From the NCBI GenBank assembly GCA_001871195.1, contig MNXA01000020.1:1-62919 (forward strand): DNA of 62,919 nt, in the 5' to 3' direction. Under the pieces are notes generated by a model, which worked only from the letters and a program-made list of their open reading frames with translations, did not search any database and had not been told where the DNA came from. The translations under genes were made by a program, and so were the position numbers. This document shows positions 45,655 through 54,838 of this stretch, piece by piece. The DNA is from Zetaproteobacteria bacterium CG1_02_55_237. Its GTDB lineage: Bacteria > Pseudomonadota > Zetaproteobacteria > Mariprofundales > Mariprofundaceae. Position 1 is the stretch's first letter, and every line of letters starts with the position of its first letter.

Positions 45655-46622
45655 GGCCTATGCCCCCCGTGGCCAGCATACATATTCCGCGCAGCGAACA
45701 GACGATTCAAATCCAGATCCCGGTGCAGCAAGCCATCGCTGCGCATGACCTGAGCCAGATGTTCGGCTTTTTTGACGGGAGGGTTGGTCGCATTATTAAA
45801 GAAGGACAGGTTCATCTGGAGAGTTCCCAGTTGCAGTCCGGCATATTGTTGTCCGAGCTGATCAAGTGACACCCTAAGGCGCGGCTGCATGCGCCGTGCC
45901 GCATCATCGGGTTGGTTCTGCATATACGCCAGAGCCTGAAACCACTTTTCGGTCAGTTCGGCGAATGCTTCCGGGTATGCATCGAACACTTCCGAACGTA
46001 CCGCCAGCACATCAATAATTTCGCCGGGAATCAGGGATGAATCGAAAATCACCTTTCCGCCATTCGCCAGCAGGTGACTTTTGATGGGCTCGAAGGTCAC
46101 GATGGCATCGACCCTTTTCGAGGTAAAGGCAGCCTTATGCGCATCGAGTGTCAGGGGGAGGATATGCACGTCCTGCAGGGTCAGGCCCGATTTTTCCAGC
46201 ATGCGATGAATGATGTAGCCGCCGACAGCGCTGGATTCGACGCCGATGGTCCGTCCACGCAGCTTTTCAGGATTATCAATGCCGGATTGGGCAACCACCG
46301 CGTCCGCGCCGTTCGATACATCCAGCAACAGAACCACACGCAGATCGACACCGTCTTGTGCCAGGCTGAGCACCTCGTCGAGGGTGAGTGCCCCTGCCTC
46401 AATACTGCCATGGCTCAGGGCGTTCATGGTTTCCATGGATGAGTTATATTCGACGAGGCGGACACCGCTTTCTCTGAACCAGCCCAGATTGCGTGCCAGA
46501 TACAGCGGTTCGTAGCCCGGCCAGATATTGGTGCCGATGCGAATCTCCGGCTTTGGTGCCGGGGTGCAGCCGCTTATCAGCAGCGTCAATAAAAGCGTGG
46601 CAAGAGCCATTCGAGCGAACAT
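45651..46622 (-). CDS. Periplasmic-binding-protein-like lipoprotein (NMT1/THI5-type)
   Basis: A 323-residue exported lipoprotein: signal peptide with lipobox LISGC (Cys about 19), then a type 2 periplasmic-binding fold starting IRIGTNIWPGYEPLYLA, with NALSHGSIEAGALTLDEVL and AVVAQSGIDNPEKLRGRTIGV, as in nitrate/sulfonate/THI5-type binding proteins. No permease or ABC ATPase is adjacent; instead it overlaps a hybrid kinase gene, which implies sensing rather than transport. Alternative starts are TTG 46667 and ATG 46610. Confidence 0.82.
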   Translation of the reverse strand: MFARMALATLLLTLLISGCTPAPKPEIRIGTNIWPGYEPLYLARNLGWFRESGVRLVEYNSSMETMNALSHGSIEAGALTLDEVLSLAQDGVDLRVVLLLDVSNGADAVVAQSGIDNPEKLRGRTIGVESSAVGGYIIHRMLEKSGLTLQDVHILPLTLDAHKAAFTSKRVDAIVTFEPIKSHLLANGGKVIFDSSLIPGEIIDVLAVRSEVFDAYPEAFAELTEKWFQALAYMQNQPDDAARRMQPRLRVSLDQLGQQYAGLQLGTLQMNLSFFNNATNPPVKKAEHLAQVMRSDGLLHRDLDLNRLFAARNMYAGHGGHRP

Positions 46623-46795
46623 GCGGCAATTGGCGAGCTGAAAGCAGCAGGGGAATTCAGCTATCAATGTTAAAGGCCGTGGTCACTATGTTCTGCTCCT
46701 GTTGCATTAATATCGACGAATGGCGGGCAGGATTCATAAGCAAGAAAAAGACCATTTCAAGGGGAGATGGGCAGGAAGGTGCTTGAGAAGACTCC

Positions 46796-47215
46796 TCAGA
46801 ATGGGCGAACCACCACCAGAATCACAGCTCCCATCAGGGCAAAAACAGGTGCTTCGTTGAACCAGCGGTAAAATATATGGCTACGCGTGTTGCTGCCTGC
46901 AGCAAACATTTGCACCAGTCTGCCGCAGTACAGGTGATAGCCGATCAGTAGGGCTACGATGGTCATTTTAAGCCAGAACCAGGGCTCATCGTTTAGAAAA
47001 TCCCATTGCAGCCAGACCAGCCACAGGCCGGTGAACAGGGTCAGCCACATGATGGGGGTGACGAAACGGTACAGCTTGCCCTCCATCATACTCAGGCGCT
47101 CATGCACCGGCCCATCGGGAAATTGCGCATGATTGACGAAGATGCGCGGCAGATAGAAAAGGCCCGCAAACCACGAGACCATCATGATAATGTGAAATGA
47201 TTTGATCCAAAGCAT
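46796..47215 (-). CDS. hemJ: Protoporphyrinogen IX oxidase HemJ
   Basis: A 139-residue membrane protein with four hydrophobic helices. It begins MLWIKSFHIIMMVSWFAGL and continues FYLPRIFV, the HemJ hallmark with its conserved His; a later WLKM Lys and a final NEAPVF segment also fit. HemJ converts protoporphyrinogen to protoporphyrin using the respiratory chain and replaces HemG/HemY in many bacteria. It lies 173 bases upstream of the binding-lipoprotein gene. Confidence 0.9.
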   Translation of the reverse strand: MLWIKSFHIIMMVSWFAGLFYLPRIFVNHAQFPDGPVHERLSMMEGKLYRFVTPIMWLTLFTGLWLVWLQWDFLNDEPWFWLKMTIVALLIGYHLYCGRLVQMFAAGSNTRSHIFYRWFNEAPVFALMGAVILVVVRPF

Positions 47216-47332
47216 GTGCAGGATTGTAGAGCGTCGGAACAGCGATGACTACCGTAAGGAAGATGTCTCCTCGATGTTTTGCATTACCTCAGCGCATGCG
47301 ACAAAACTGCGGCGAGGAATTAGCCTTGCCTG

Positions 47333-48481
47333 ATGCGACGCATCGATAAGATCGAACCCTTCCGCGTAATGCAACTGCTCGAGCGAGCCCGGCAGTTGGA
47401 GGCCGGAGGCCGGCACATCGTGCACATGGAAATCGGCGAGCCGGATTTTTCCACGCCAGAGCCTGTGCTGGAGGCCGCCCGCAGGCGTCTTGATTCAGGG
47501 CAGAACTTTTATACCCCGTCCACCGGCGCGCCTGAGCTGCAACAAGCCCTGAGTACGTGGTATGCAGGGCAGTATGGCCTGGATATTGCGCCAGAACGGA
47601 TTCTGATTACCCCCGGAACATCGGGTGCTTTCAGCCTGATATATGCCGTGTTGCTAGAGGCGGGCGAGTCGGTACTGCTGTCTGATCCGGGCTATCCCTG
47701 TCAGCGTAATTTCATCCGTCTGGCCGGTGGTGAGCCGCTTAATATTCCGGTTGGCCCGGCAACCCGTTATCACCTTTCAGCCGAACTGGTCGAAACCAAC
47801 TGGCAGGAAAACACCCGTGCCGCCCTGATTATCAATCCGTCCAATCCGACGGGCACGCTGATTGATGAGGAAGAGCTTGCTCTCGTTTCCGCTGCCTGTG
47901 CCAGGCACGGTGGCTGGTTGATTTCCGACGAGATTTATCATGGTCTGACCTACGGTGTGAATCCGCCTTGTGCCCTGCAATGTGGCCATGCGGAGAGCAC
48001 CATCGTTGTAAATGGCTTCTCCAAACACTGGGCCATGACCGGATGGCGTATCGGCTGGGTGATTGTGCCCGAGAACCTGATCGATCCAGCGCGGCGCGTG
48101 ATGCAGAATATTTTTATTTCAGCGCCCACCCTTTCACAGTTCGCCGGCATTGCCGCCCTTGGCGCGGAAAGGGAGGTGGAGGTCATGCGGCAGGCCTATG
48201 ACGAACGTCGCCGCTACCTGCTGGATACTCTGCCGGGACTTGGCTTCGATATTGTGGTGGAGCCGCAGGGGGCATTTTACATCTACGCCAATGTGCGCAG
48301 CCTGACCGATGATTCACGCGCGTTCTGCTGGGATATACTGGAAAGGGCGGGGGTGGCGATCACACCGGGTGAAGACTTCGGGGTCTATCAGTCGGTACAG
48401 CACGTGCGCTTTTCCTATGCCACCAGCATGGACAATCTGAAAGAAGGGGTGCGTCGCCTCGAACAGTACCTCAGGAAATGA
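47333..48481 (+). CDS. Class I/II pyridoxal-phosphate aminotransferase
   Basis: A 382-residue cytosolic aminotransferase: HMEIGEPDFSTPEPV, a PSTGAPELQQAL segment, LINPSNPTGTL homologue IINPSNPTGTL, SDEIYHGLTYG, and the PLP-Lys in NGFSKHWAMTGWRIGW. This is the AspC-I-gamma/alanine-type subgroup; the amino-acid substrate cannot be assigned from neighbours. The nearest ribosome site is far (GAGGAA ~15 bases), so the start is less certain. Confidence 0.85.
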   Translation: MRRIDKIEPFRVMQLLERARQLEAGGRHIVHMEIGEPDFSTPEPVLEAARRRLDSGQNFYTPSTGAPELQQALSTWYAGQYGLDIAPERILITPGTSGAFSLIYAVLLEAGESVLLSDPGYPCQRNFIRLAGGEPLNIPVGPATRYHLSAELVETNWQENTRAALIINPSNPTGTLIDEEELALVSAACARHGGWLISDEIYHGLTYGVNPPCALQCGHAESTIVVNGFSKHWAMTGWRIGWVIVPENLIDPARRVMQNIFISAPTLSQFAGIAALGAEREVEVMRQAYDERRRYLLDTLPGLGFDIVVEPQGAFYIYANVRSLTDDSRAFCWDILERAGVAITPGEDFGVYQSVQHVRFSYATSMDNLKEGVRRLEQYLRK

Positions 48482-48528
48482 TTTCTTCCTGAGATCATGC
48501 CGGGAGTTAAGTGTCTCTGGCGGGTATA

Positions 48529-49518
48529 TTAAGCGTTGGCCATGCGCCGGGAAGAGGGGGTTGAGCGCTCTTCCGGACGCAACCCAAGGCGGGCGAACAG
48601 GGCCTGATCGTTCTCGGCATCCTTGTTGCCCGTGGTAAGCAACTTTTCCCCGTAAAAAATCGAATTGGCACCGGCAAGGAAGCACAGGGCCTGCATTTCA
48701 TCGTTCATTTCTTCACGGCCGGCCGACAGGCGGACATGCGAGGCAGGCATGGTGATGCGAGCCACGGCGATGGTGCGAATGAAATCGAAATGATCGAGAT
48801 CGGCTACGTCCTGCAAGGGCGTGCCTTCCACCTTAACCAGCATATTGATAGGCACGCTTTCCGGATGCGGATTCATGCGCGCCAGCTGGGCGATCATACC
48901 GGCGCGGTTCTTGATTGTTTCACCCATGCCGACGATGCCGCCACAACAAACACTCATGCCCTCCGAGCGGACGTTCTTCAATGTGTCCAGTCGCTCTTCA
49001 TAGGTGCGTGTGGTGATGATTTCCTTGTAGTACTCGGGGTCGGTGTCGAGGTTGTGATTGTAATAATCCAGTCCGGCGTCGCTCAGCTTTCTGGCCTGCT
49101 CTTCATTGAGCATGCCGAGTGTGGCGCAGGCCTCCATGTCCATGGCCTTAACCTCGCGGATCATATCCAGCACCAGATCGAAGGCCCGGCCTTTCGGCTC
49201 GCGCCACGCAGCGCCCATGCAGAAGCGGGTGGCACCCTTTTCCTTGGCGATGCGGGCAGCTTTCATCACCTCTTCTTTTTTCATCAGCAATTCTGATTCG
49301 ACCATGGTGGAGTGATGTGACGACTGCGGGCAGTACTTGCAGTCTTCCTGGCAGCCGCCGGTTTTGATGGACAGCAGCGTGGAAAGCTGCACCTCATTGG
49401 CATCGAAGTGTGCGCGGTGCGTCTGCTGCGCGCGGAAGATCAGGTCGTTGAAGGGCAAGGCAAACAGCCCCATGATTTCTTCAACACTCCAGTCGTAACG
49501 CGTACCCGATTTCAACAT
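48529..49518 (-). CDS. bioB: Biotin synthase
   Basis: Radical SAM enzyme inserting sulfur into dethiobiotin. 329 residues, with the SAM-cluster motif [10 protein letters not shown] (about 54-63), NHNLDT and [11 protein letters not shown], the conserved [11 protein letters not shown] with [2Fe-2S] ligands, and the Arg ligand region in RLSAGREEM. Product biotin is required by AccB encoded 13 kb away. No other bio genes are adjacent. Confidence 0.96.
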   Translation of the reverse strand: MLKSGTRYDWSVEEIMGLFALPFNDLIFRAQQTHRAHFDANEVQLSTLLSIKTGGCQEDCKYCPQSSHHSTMVESELLMKKEEVMKAARIAKEKGATRFCMGAAWREPKGRAFDLVLDMIREVKAMDMEACATLGMLNEEQARKLSDAGLDYYNHNLDTDPEYYKEIITTRTYEERLDTLKNVRSEGMSVCCGGIVGMGETIKNRAGMIAQLARMNPHPESVPINMLVKVEGTPLQDVADLDHFDFIRTIAVARITMPASHVRLSAGREEMNDEMQALCFLAGANSIFYGEKLLTTGNKDAENDQALFARLGLRPEERSTPSSRRMANA

Positions 49519-49601
49519 GCTGCCTCCGGTTAACCAATTGGTGGCGAAGAGTAAACCCGATGCGGCAGAAGCGCAAAACCCGGCTGCTGGTGCGGGGGTG
49601 A

Positions 49602-51269
49602 TCAGTTATCGGGGCGGTAGTTGAGAGAGGCGAGGTGTTTACGCACCGGGAGAATATGGTGCAGACCCATGGACAGCGAATCGAAGCCCATATTCATCAA
49701 CAGCTCGGTCCATTTGGGATCGGCAGCCAGTTCGCCGCACATGGCAATCGGAATGCCGGCCTTGTGTGCTGCGCGCACACTTTGCCGCAGCATCGGCTCC
49801 AGCGCCGGATGAGCCGTGTCATATAGATAAGCAACCTCTTCATCAGCGCGGTCGGCAGCCAGGGTGTACTGAATCAGGTCGTTGGTGCCGATAGAAAAGA
49901 AATCGCAAATTTCGGCCAGCGAATCGGCAATCATGACCGCAGCCGGGACCTCAATCATTGCCCCCAGAGCCGGCAACTTGGTGATGCCAAGTTCATCGGC
50001 GCAGGTGGTGAGCTGCCTGCGTACTTCCTGCATTTCTTCCACGCGGCTGACCATCGGAACAAGAATCTGCAATTCGCCATGCACTGAGGCTCGCAGCAGG
50101 GCGCGAAGCTGCTCCTGCATCATGCCTTCGTTGTGCAGCAGCAGGCGTATGCCACGCAGACCGAGTGCGGGGTTGGTGGCAACGACGCGGTGGCCGGTAA
50201 ATTGTTCAAAGAGCAGAGGTTTTTCACCGCCGATATCCATCAGTCGGAAGGTAACCGGCAAGCCCTGCATGGCGTGCATGACGCGGGTATAATGCTGATA
50301 ATGCATGTCTTCACTGGGTAATTTTTCAGAGACGCTGAGCAGAAATTCCGTTCGGTACAGACCGACACCTTCAATGCCATGTTCCCGTGCCTGAGGCAAT
50401 TCCTCTTCAAGCTCAAGATTGGCCATCAGCCGCAGAGGATGGCCATCGCTGCTGCGTGAGGCGAGCCCGGCATAGGCTTGCAGATCACGTTCGATATTTT
50501 GCATGCCATGCGCCAAGGCGCGAAATTCCACCTCGGTGGCTGGGGACGGATTGGCCAGCCAGAGTCCTTGCTCGCCATCAATGATAATACGGTCACCATC
50601 GCTGACCTGACGCAGGATGCCATCGGCACCCATCAGCGCTGTCATGCCTACCCCGCGGGCAACAATGATGCTGTGTGAGCTAGGGCCACCTTTTTCAGAG
50701 ATAAATCCGGCGACTCCCCGGCGCCAGAGTCGCAGGACATCAATTGGCGTAAAGTCTTCGCCAGCGACCACCAGCGGTTCCTCATTCGTATTGGCAGGCA
50801 AGACCGCATGGTCAAAGCCAGTGAGATGGCTGAGGATGCGTTGCCCGATATGCTGGATATCGCTCTTGCGGGCACGAAGGTAATCGTCATTGATGCGATC
50901 GAAGACGCTGGCAATGTCCTGTATCTGCCGATGTACCGCCCATTCGGCATTGATGCATTCCGAGCCAATGCTGTGTATGACTTTGCGGGCCAGATCGGCA
51001 TCAAGCAGCATCAAGCGCTGGGAATCGAGAATGTGCAATGGCTCCTGACTGTCCAGCCCAATCAGATGATGGCGCTCACGATCAAAATCGGCGACCGAGT
51101 CGGCTACTGCCTGCTCAAAGCGGCTAATTTCAGTAGCTACGCGTTCAGCTTCAATATGTCGTTCAGGGATCGGGAATTCCCCGCTGCTTACCTTCTGTAT
51201 CTTCCCGATCACAATGCCCGGGCTGCATGCAGCCGCTCTGCCCTGAATCAGCACGTCGGAGGAATTCAT
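49602..51269 (-). CDS. ptsI: PTS enzyme I
   Basis: A 555-residue phosphotransferase: N-terminal HPr-interacting part, phospho-His199 in [13 protein letters not shown], linker, and PEP-binding barrel with [33 protein letters not shown] and MCGELAADP with the active Cys. There is no GAF domain, so this is canonical EI rather than PtsP. It overlaps the HPr gene by four bases. No sugar-specific EIIB/EIIC is found in the cluster. Confidence 0.95.
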   Translation of the reverse strand: MNSSDVLIQGRAAACSPGIVIGKIQKVSSGEFPIPERHIEAERVATEISRFEQAVADSVADFDRERHHLIGLDSQEPLHILDSQRLMLLDADLARKVIHSIGSECINAEWAVHRQIQDIASVFDRINDDYLRARKSDIQHIGQRILSHLTGFDHAVLPANTNEEPLVVAGEDFTPIDVLRLWRRGVAGFISEKGGPSSHSIIVARGVGMTALMGADGILRQVSDGDRIIIDGEQGLWLANPSPATEVEFRALAHGMQNIERDLQAYAGLASRSSDGHPLRLMANLELEEELPQAREHGIEGVGLYRTEFLLSVSEKLPSEDMHYQHYTRVMHAMQGLPVTFRLMDIGGEKPLLFEQFTGHRVVATNPALGLRGIRLLLHNEGMMQEQLRALLRASVHGELQILVPMVSRVEEMQEVRRQLTTCADELGITKLPALGAMIEVPAAVMIADSLAEICDFFSIGTNDLIQYTLAADRADEEVAYLYDTAHPALEPMLRQSVRAAHKAGIPIAMCGELAADPKWTELLMNMGFDSLSMGLHHILPVRKHLASLNYRPDN

Positions 51270-51535
51270 TCGGCCTCCCCGAAGCGCTCTTCGATCAACT
51301 GCACGATGGCATTCAGAGCCGCCTTGTCCCCCTTTCCCTCAGTGCGAATGGTGATGATGGAGCCTTTACCGGCAGCCAGCATCATGATGCCCATGATGCT
51401 TTTGCCATTAACCTCAACACTGCCCTGAGAAATGAACACCTCGCAGGGGTAGGCGGCAGCCGTGACTGCCAGCTTTGCCGAGGCACGTGCATGCAGGCCG
51501 AGTTTGTTGCAAATGGCAACAGCCTGCTCAGCCAT
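51266..51535 (-). CDS. ptsH: Phosphocarrier protein HPr
   Basis: An 89-residue carrier: His15 in GLHARAS is phosphorylated by enzyme I, and Ser46 in NGKSIMGIM is the expected target of HPr kinase, whose gene is in the same cluster. ATG 51535 follows GGGAG. It overlaps the EIIA gene upstream by 8 bases and ptsI downstream by four. Confidence 0.95.
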   Translation of the reverse strand: MAEQAVAICNKLGLHARASAKLAVTAAAYPCEVFISQGSVEVNGKSIMGIMMLAAGKGSIITIRTEGKGDKAALNAIVQLIEERFGEAE

Positions 51536-51959
51536 GATCACTCCCTTTTTCACTCAGCAGTTCGGATGCGATATGCATGTGCTGGCGCCCTGATTCACGT
51601 GCCTTGTGTGCCAGAAGGTGCAGATCGTTGATTGTCTGACGCAGGCTGGCTGCCTTGACCAGCATCGGAAGATTGAAACCGGAAAGGACCTCCACCCGAT
51701 ATTCCTGCATACAGGCCAGAGCCAGATTACATGGCGTGCCACCGAACATGTCCGCAAAAAGAAGCACTCCGTTACCGCTGTCGCAACGCTTGATCAGCTT
51801 GCCAAGGCGGCTTCTGAGTTCGCTCATATCGGCATCGATATCGGCATCCACACCAATGCTCAGTGATGCCGTCAGGGATTGCGGGCCCATCACATGATCG
51901 AGTGCAGCGAGCATGGCCTCGCCGATGCGTTCGTGGGCTACAACAACGAGGCCGATCAA
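51528..51959 (-). CDS. PTS EIIA, mannose (ManX) family
   Basis: A 143-residue EIIA-Man-type domain with phospho-His9 in VVAHERIGEAML and the later LFADMFGGTPCNLAL segment. Stand-alone EIIA-Man proteins next to hprK and rapZ act in regulation rather than sugar transport. It overlaps rapZ by four bases. Confidence 0.9.
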   Translation of the reverse strand: MIGLVVVAHERIGEAMLAALDHVMGPQSLTASLSIGVDADIDADMSELRSRLGKLIKRCDSGNGVLLFADMFGGTPCNLALACMQEYRVEVLSGFNLPMLVKAASLRQTINDLHLLAHKARESGRQHMHIASELLSEKGSDHG

Positions 51960-52831
51960 TGTCCCGACTCCGTCGGTGAGGAAAGTTCGCGGTGGCGAAT
52001 GAGTGGCTCTACGCCCATGGCATGGCGCACAAACTCAGCCATCTGTTCGGTCATGTACACCGAACGATGCCTGCCGCCGCTGCAACCGAAAGCAAGGGTG
52101 AAATAACGTTTCCTTTCCCTGAGCATTTGCGGCCATATAAAGGTCAGCCACTCCTGCAATTTCAGCCTTGCCTCATCAACCTCGGCATGGCCTTGCAGAA
52201 ACTCGATAACCGGGGCGTCGCGACCGGTCAGGGCGGCCATGCCGGGTTTGTAGTGCGGGTTGGGCAGGAAGCGCATATCGATAACCATATCGGCATCAGG
52301 AGGAAGGCCGAATCGGTAGCTGAAGGACATCAGGGTAAGCGTCAGGCTGGAGCCCTTATTGTCTTTCTGCATTTGCTGGCGTCGCCAGAATGTTTCCACC
52401 CTGTCGGCCAGTTCGTAGGGATTCATCGCGGTGGTGTTGAGTACCAGGTCAGCGCTGTCCCGCAGAGCCAGTAAGGACGCTCTTTCCAGGCTGATGGCCT
52501 GCGGTAAATCCTCCCGCGGGGCGAAGGGATGACGGCGCCGCACGGTGGAGAAGCGGCGCTGCAGTGCAGCATCATCCGCCTCAAGAAACAGCAGCTGCCA
52601 GTCGGGGTTGTTTTTGCGCAGCAGGGCAAGCTCGTCATGTAGCTCCTGCGGAGATGCGCTGCGCACATCGGCGCATACCGCCATCTGCCTTCCCTGACGC
52701 TGTACAGCTTCGGCCCAGGCACCGAGCAGGGTCAGCGGCAGGTTGTCGGTGCAAAAACAGCCCACATCCTCCAGTGCATGCAGGGCTGTGCTTTTACCAG
52801 ACCCCGACAAACCGGTGATGATTATTCCCAT
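51956..52831 (-). CDS. rapZ: RNase adapter protein / nucleotide-binding protein RapZ
   Basis: A 291-residue protein: N-terminal P-loop GLSGSGKST (7-15), and a C-terminal domain with FGLPPDADMVIDMRFLPNP and GCSGGRHRSVYM, the metabolite-binding site that senses glucosamine 6-phosphate in E. coli. There RapZ directs RNase E to a small RNA controlling GlmS; whether that holds here is unknown. Coupled to the PTS genes downstream. Confidence 0.93.
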   Translation of the reverse strand: MGIIITGLSGSGKSTALHALEDVGCFCTDNLPLTLLGAWAEAVQRQGRQMAVCADVRSASPQELHDELALLRKNNPDWQLLFLEADDAALQRRFSTVRRRHPFAPREDLPQAISLERASLLALRDSADLVLNTTAMNPYELADRVETFWRRQQMQKDNKGSSLTLTLMSFSYRFGLPPDADMVIDMRFLPNPHYKPGMAALTGRDAPVIEFLQGHAEVDEARLKLQEWLTFIWPQMLRERKRYFTLAFGCSGGRHRSVYMTEQMAEFVRHAMGVEPLIRHRELSSPTESGH

Positions 52832-52863
52832 AACATTAAACCCATAAGGGCCCCGGCATCAGG

Positions 52864-53814
52864 CTAGCCCTGCCCCTGCTGTATGCGGTTTTCCAGCTCC
52901 AGCATAAAGGCCTTGCCGCTCTCGATACCGCGTTGTTTGAGGAGCTGATTGCGCGCCGCAACTTCGACCAGCACAGCAAGTGAACGGCCAGGGCGGACCG
53001 GGAGAAGAGCTTTGGGGATTTTTACATCGTGCAATACGATACTGGCATCCTCGCCGAGCAGGCGTATCTGTTCGGACATATCGTCCCAGTGGACGATCTC
53101 AAGAACCAGCCCGACACGCTTGGCATCGGTAATGGCTGCAGCGCCGAACAGGTCGCGAATATTGAGTATGCCGATACCGCGAATTTCCATGTGATACTTC
53201 AGGGCTTCGGGGCTGCGCCCGACCAGCACATCCGTGCCGACGCGCGATAATTCGACCATGTCGTCGGCAATCAGCCGATGGCCGCGCGATACCAGTTCAA
53301 GGGCAATTTCGCTTTTGCCGATACCCGAGCCGCCAGTGAGCAATACGCCGAGCCCGAAAATATCCATATATACGCCATGCTGAAAGGTGCGCGGCGCAAG
53401 TCGCCGGCTCAGATACAGCATCATATTGGTCATGAAGGTCTGGGAATCCAGCGGCGTGGAAATAAGCGGTGTATCGGTGCGTTTGGCTGCTTCCAGCACG
53501 ATGTCCGGCACATGCATGCCGTAGGTAATGACGACGGCGGCCAGACGCAGATCGAACACAGCATCAACCGCTTTCTTTCTCTCCGCTTCCGGACGGGTGG
53601 CCAGGTAGCCGAGCTCCGATTTCCCCACCACCTGCAGGCGGTAGTCGTTCAGTTTTTCAAGGTAGCCGGCAAAGGCCAGTGACGGCTTCTCGACGCGCGG
53701 GTGATCGATGTATCGCCCCAGGCCGGCCTCGCCGGTCAGTACCGTCATGCCAAGTGCTTCGCCTTGTTCCTTGAGAACGTCGGTGACGGAAACGCGACTA
53801 TAGTCTTCGTGCAT
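52864..53814 (-). CDS. hprK: HPr kinase/phosphorylase
   Basis: A 316-residue enzyme that phosphorylates and dephosphorylates Ser46 of HPr. N-terminal domain (1-130), Walker A GGSGIGKS (161-168), then GHRLIADDMVEL and the HPrK signature MEIRGIGILNIRDLFG (about 206-221). It sits between ptsN and rapZ. The proteobacterial full-length form links HPr status to carbon or nitrogen control. Confidence 0.95.
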   Translation of the reverse strand: MHEDYSRVSVTDVLKEQGEALGMTVLTGEAGLGRYIDHPRVEKPSLAFAGYLEKLNDYRLQVVGKSELGYLATRPEAERKKAVDAVFDLRLAAVVITYGMHVPDIVLEAAKRTDTPLISTPLDSQTFMTNMMLYLSRRLAPRTFQHGVYMDIFGLGVLLTGGSGIGKSEIALELVSRGHRLIADDMVELSRVGTDVLVGRSPEALKYHMEIRGIGILNIRDLFGAAAITDAKRVGLVLEIVHWDDMSEQIRLLGEDASIVLHDVKIPKALLPVRPGRSLAVLVEVAARNQLLKQRGIESGKAFMLELENRIQQGQG

Positions 53815-53819
53815 GATGG

Positions 53820-54275
53820 CTATCTCGCCGACGTGGCCTGAACGGTGAACAGTGCGGAAACCTCTTCGGCTGTTTTAGCCGCCATCACTGCACGTCGCAC
53901 TGATTCCTTTTGCAAGGCACGGGCCAGGCCGGCCAGCAGTTCAAGGTGCGAACGATCTTCATCTTTTGGTGCCAGCAGCACAACCACGATATGCACAGGC
54001 TGGCCGTCGATGGCATCGAAATCGATGCCACCGGCATGCCGGACCAATGCCGTGATCGGCGTATCAAGTTCGGGCAGTCGACCATGCGGAATGGCAATGC
54101 CATGCCCGATACCGGTACTGCCCAGCTTTTCCCGTTCCATGATGACGGACATGGCCAGATCAGGGTCTATCGAGGGAAGGGCCTCAAGCACCTCCGCAAT
54201 GATGGCCGTCTTGCTGCCCGATTCGGAATGCAGCAAAACGGCATCAGCAGGGATAAGAGAGATGGTGCCGGTCAC
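53820..54275 (-). CDS. ptsN: PTS IIA-like nitrogen-regulatory protein PtsN
   Basis: A 151-residue EIIA-Ntr with phospho-His64 in GIGHGIAIPHGRLPEL and the VVLLAPKDEDRSHLELLA helix. In relatives it regulates potassium transport and stress responses. It overlaps hpf by four bases and lies 5 bases upstream of hprK. Confidence 0.95.
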   Translation of the reverse strand: MTGTISLIPADAVLLHSESGSKTAIIAEVLEALPSIDPDLAMSVIMEREKLGSTGIGHGIAIPHGRLPELDTPITALVRHAGGIDFDAIDGQPVHIVVVLLAPKDEDRSHLELLAGLARALQKESVRRAVMAAKTAEEVSALFTVQATSAR

Positions 54276-54835
54276 GCCTGCTCAGGGGCGATCCAGCCCA
54301 GTTTCCCATCCTGTCGACGATACAACACATTCATGCTGTTGGTCTCCTCATTGGTGAATACCAGTAGCGGCTGGCGATCCGACAGCTCCAATTGCATCAC
54401 AGCCTCGTCGACACTCATCGGCTTGACAGACATATGCTCCAGCTCCAGCACGCCGGGAAGATGATCGGCAGGAATTTCATCCTCATGTTCGGCCATTTCC
54501 AGCACCCTGTGCGAAACGGAAATAGATGACTCATTGAGGGGGACGCCCTGATGCTTGCGCATTTTTGCGCGGTAGCGCTTGAGCTGCCGATTGAGTTTGT
54601 CGACCACGCCATCAATCGATGCATACATATCCTCGGTTTCATGGCTGCCATGAATGGTCAGCCTGTTGGCCTGAATGGTTACCTCACAACGCTGGCGGAA
54701 TTTTTCAACGCTCAACACGACATGCACATCCACCACCTGGTCGAAGGAATGCTTCAGATGCATCAACTTCTCTTTGGTGTATTCCTTAAGTGGTTCAGTT
54801 AATTCGACATGTCTTCCCGTAATCGATACTTGCAT
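54272..54835 (-). CDS. hpf: Ribosome hibernation promoting factor, long form
   Basis: A 187-residue protein: an N-terminal S30AE domain (1-100; VSITGRHVELTEPLKEYTKEK) and a C-terminal dimerisation domain (about 125-185; MSVKPMSVDEAVMQLELSDRQ and VLYRRQDGKLGWIAP), so the long type that forms 100S ribosomes without RMF. The gene lies 3 bases after rpoN, a widely conserved position. Confidence 0.93.
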   Translation of the reverse strand: MQVSITGRHVELTEPLKEYTKEKLMHLKHSFDQVVDVHVVLSVEKFRQRCEVTIQANRLTIHGSHETEDMYASIDGVVDKLNRQLKRYRAKMRKHQGVPLNESSISVSHRVLEMAEHEDEIPADHLPGVLELEHMSVKPMSVDEAVMQLELSDRQPLLVFTNEETNSMNVLYRRQDGKLGWIAPEQA

Positions 54836-54838
54836 TTG

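Noticed and set aside
49602-51269. Assignment of the enzyme I gene as ptsP
   Set aside because: The protein has no N-terminal GAF domain and starts directly with the EI fold; 555 residues fit ptsI.
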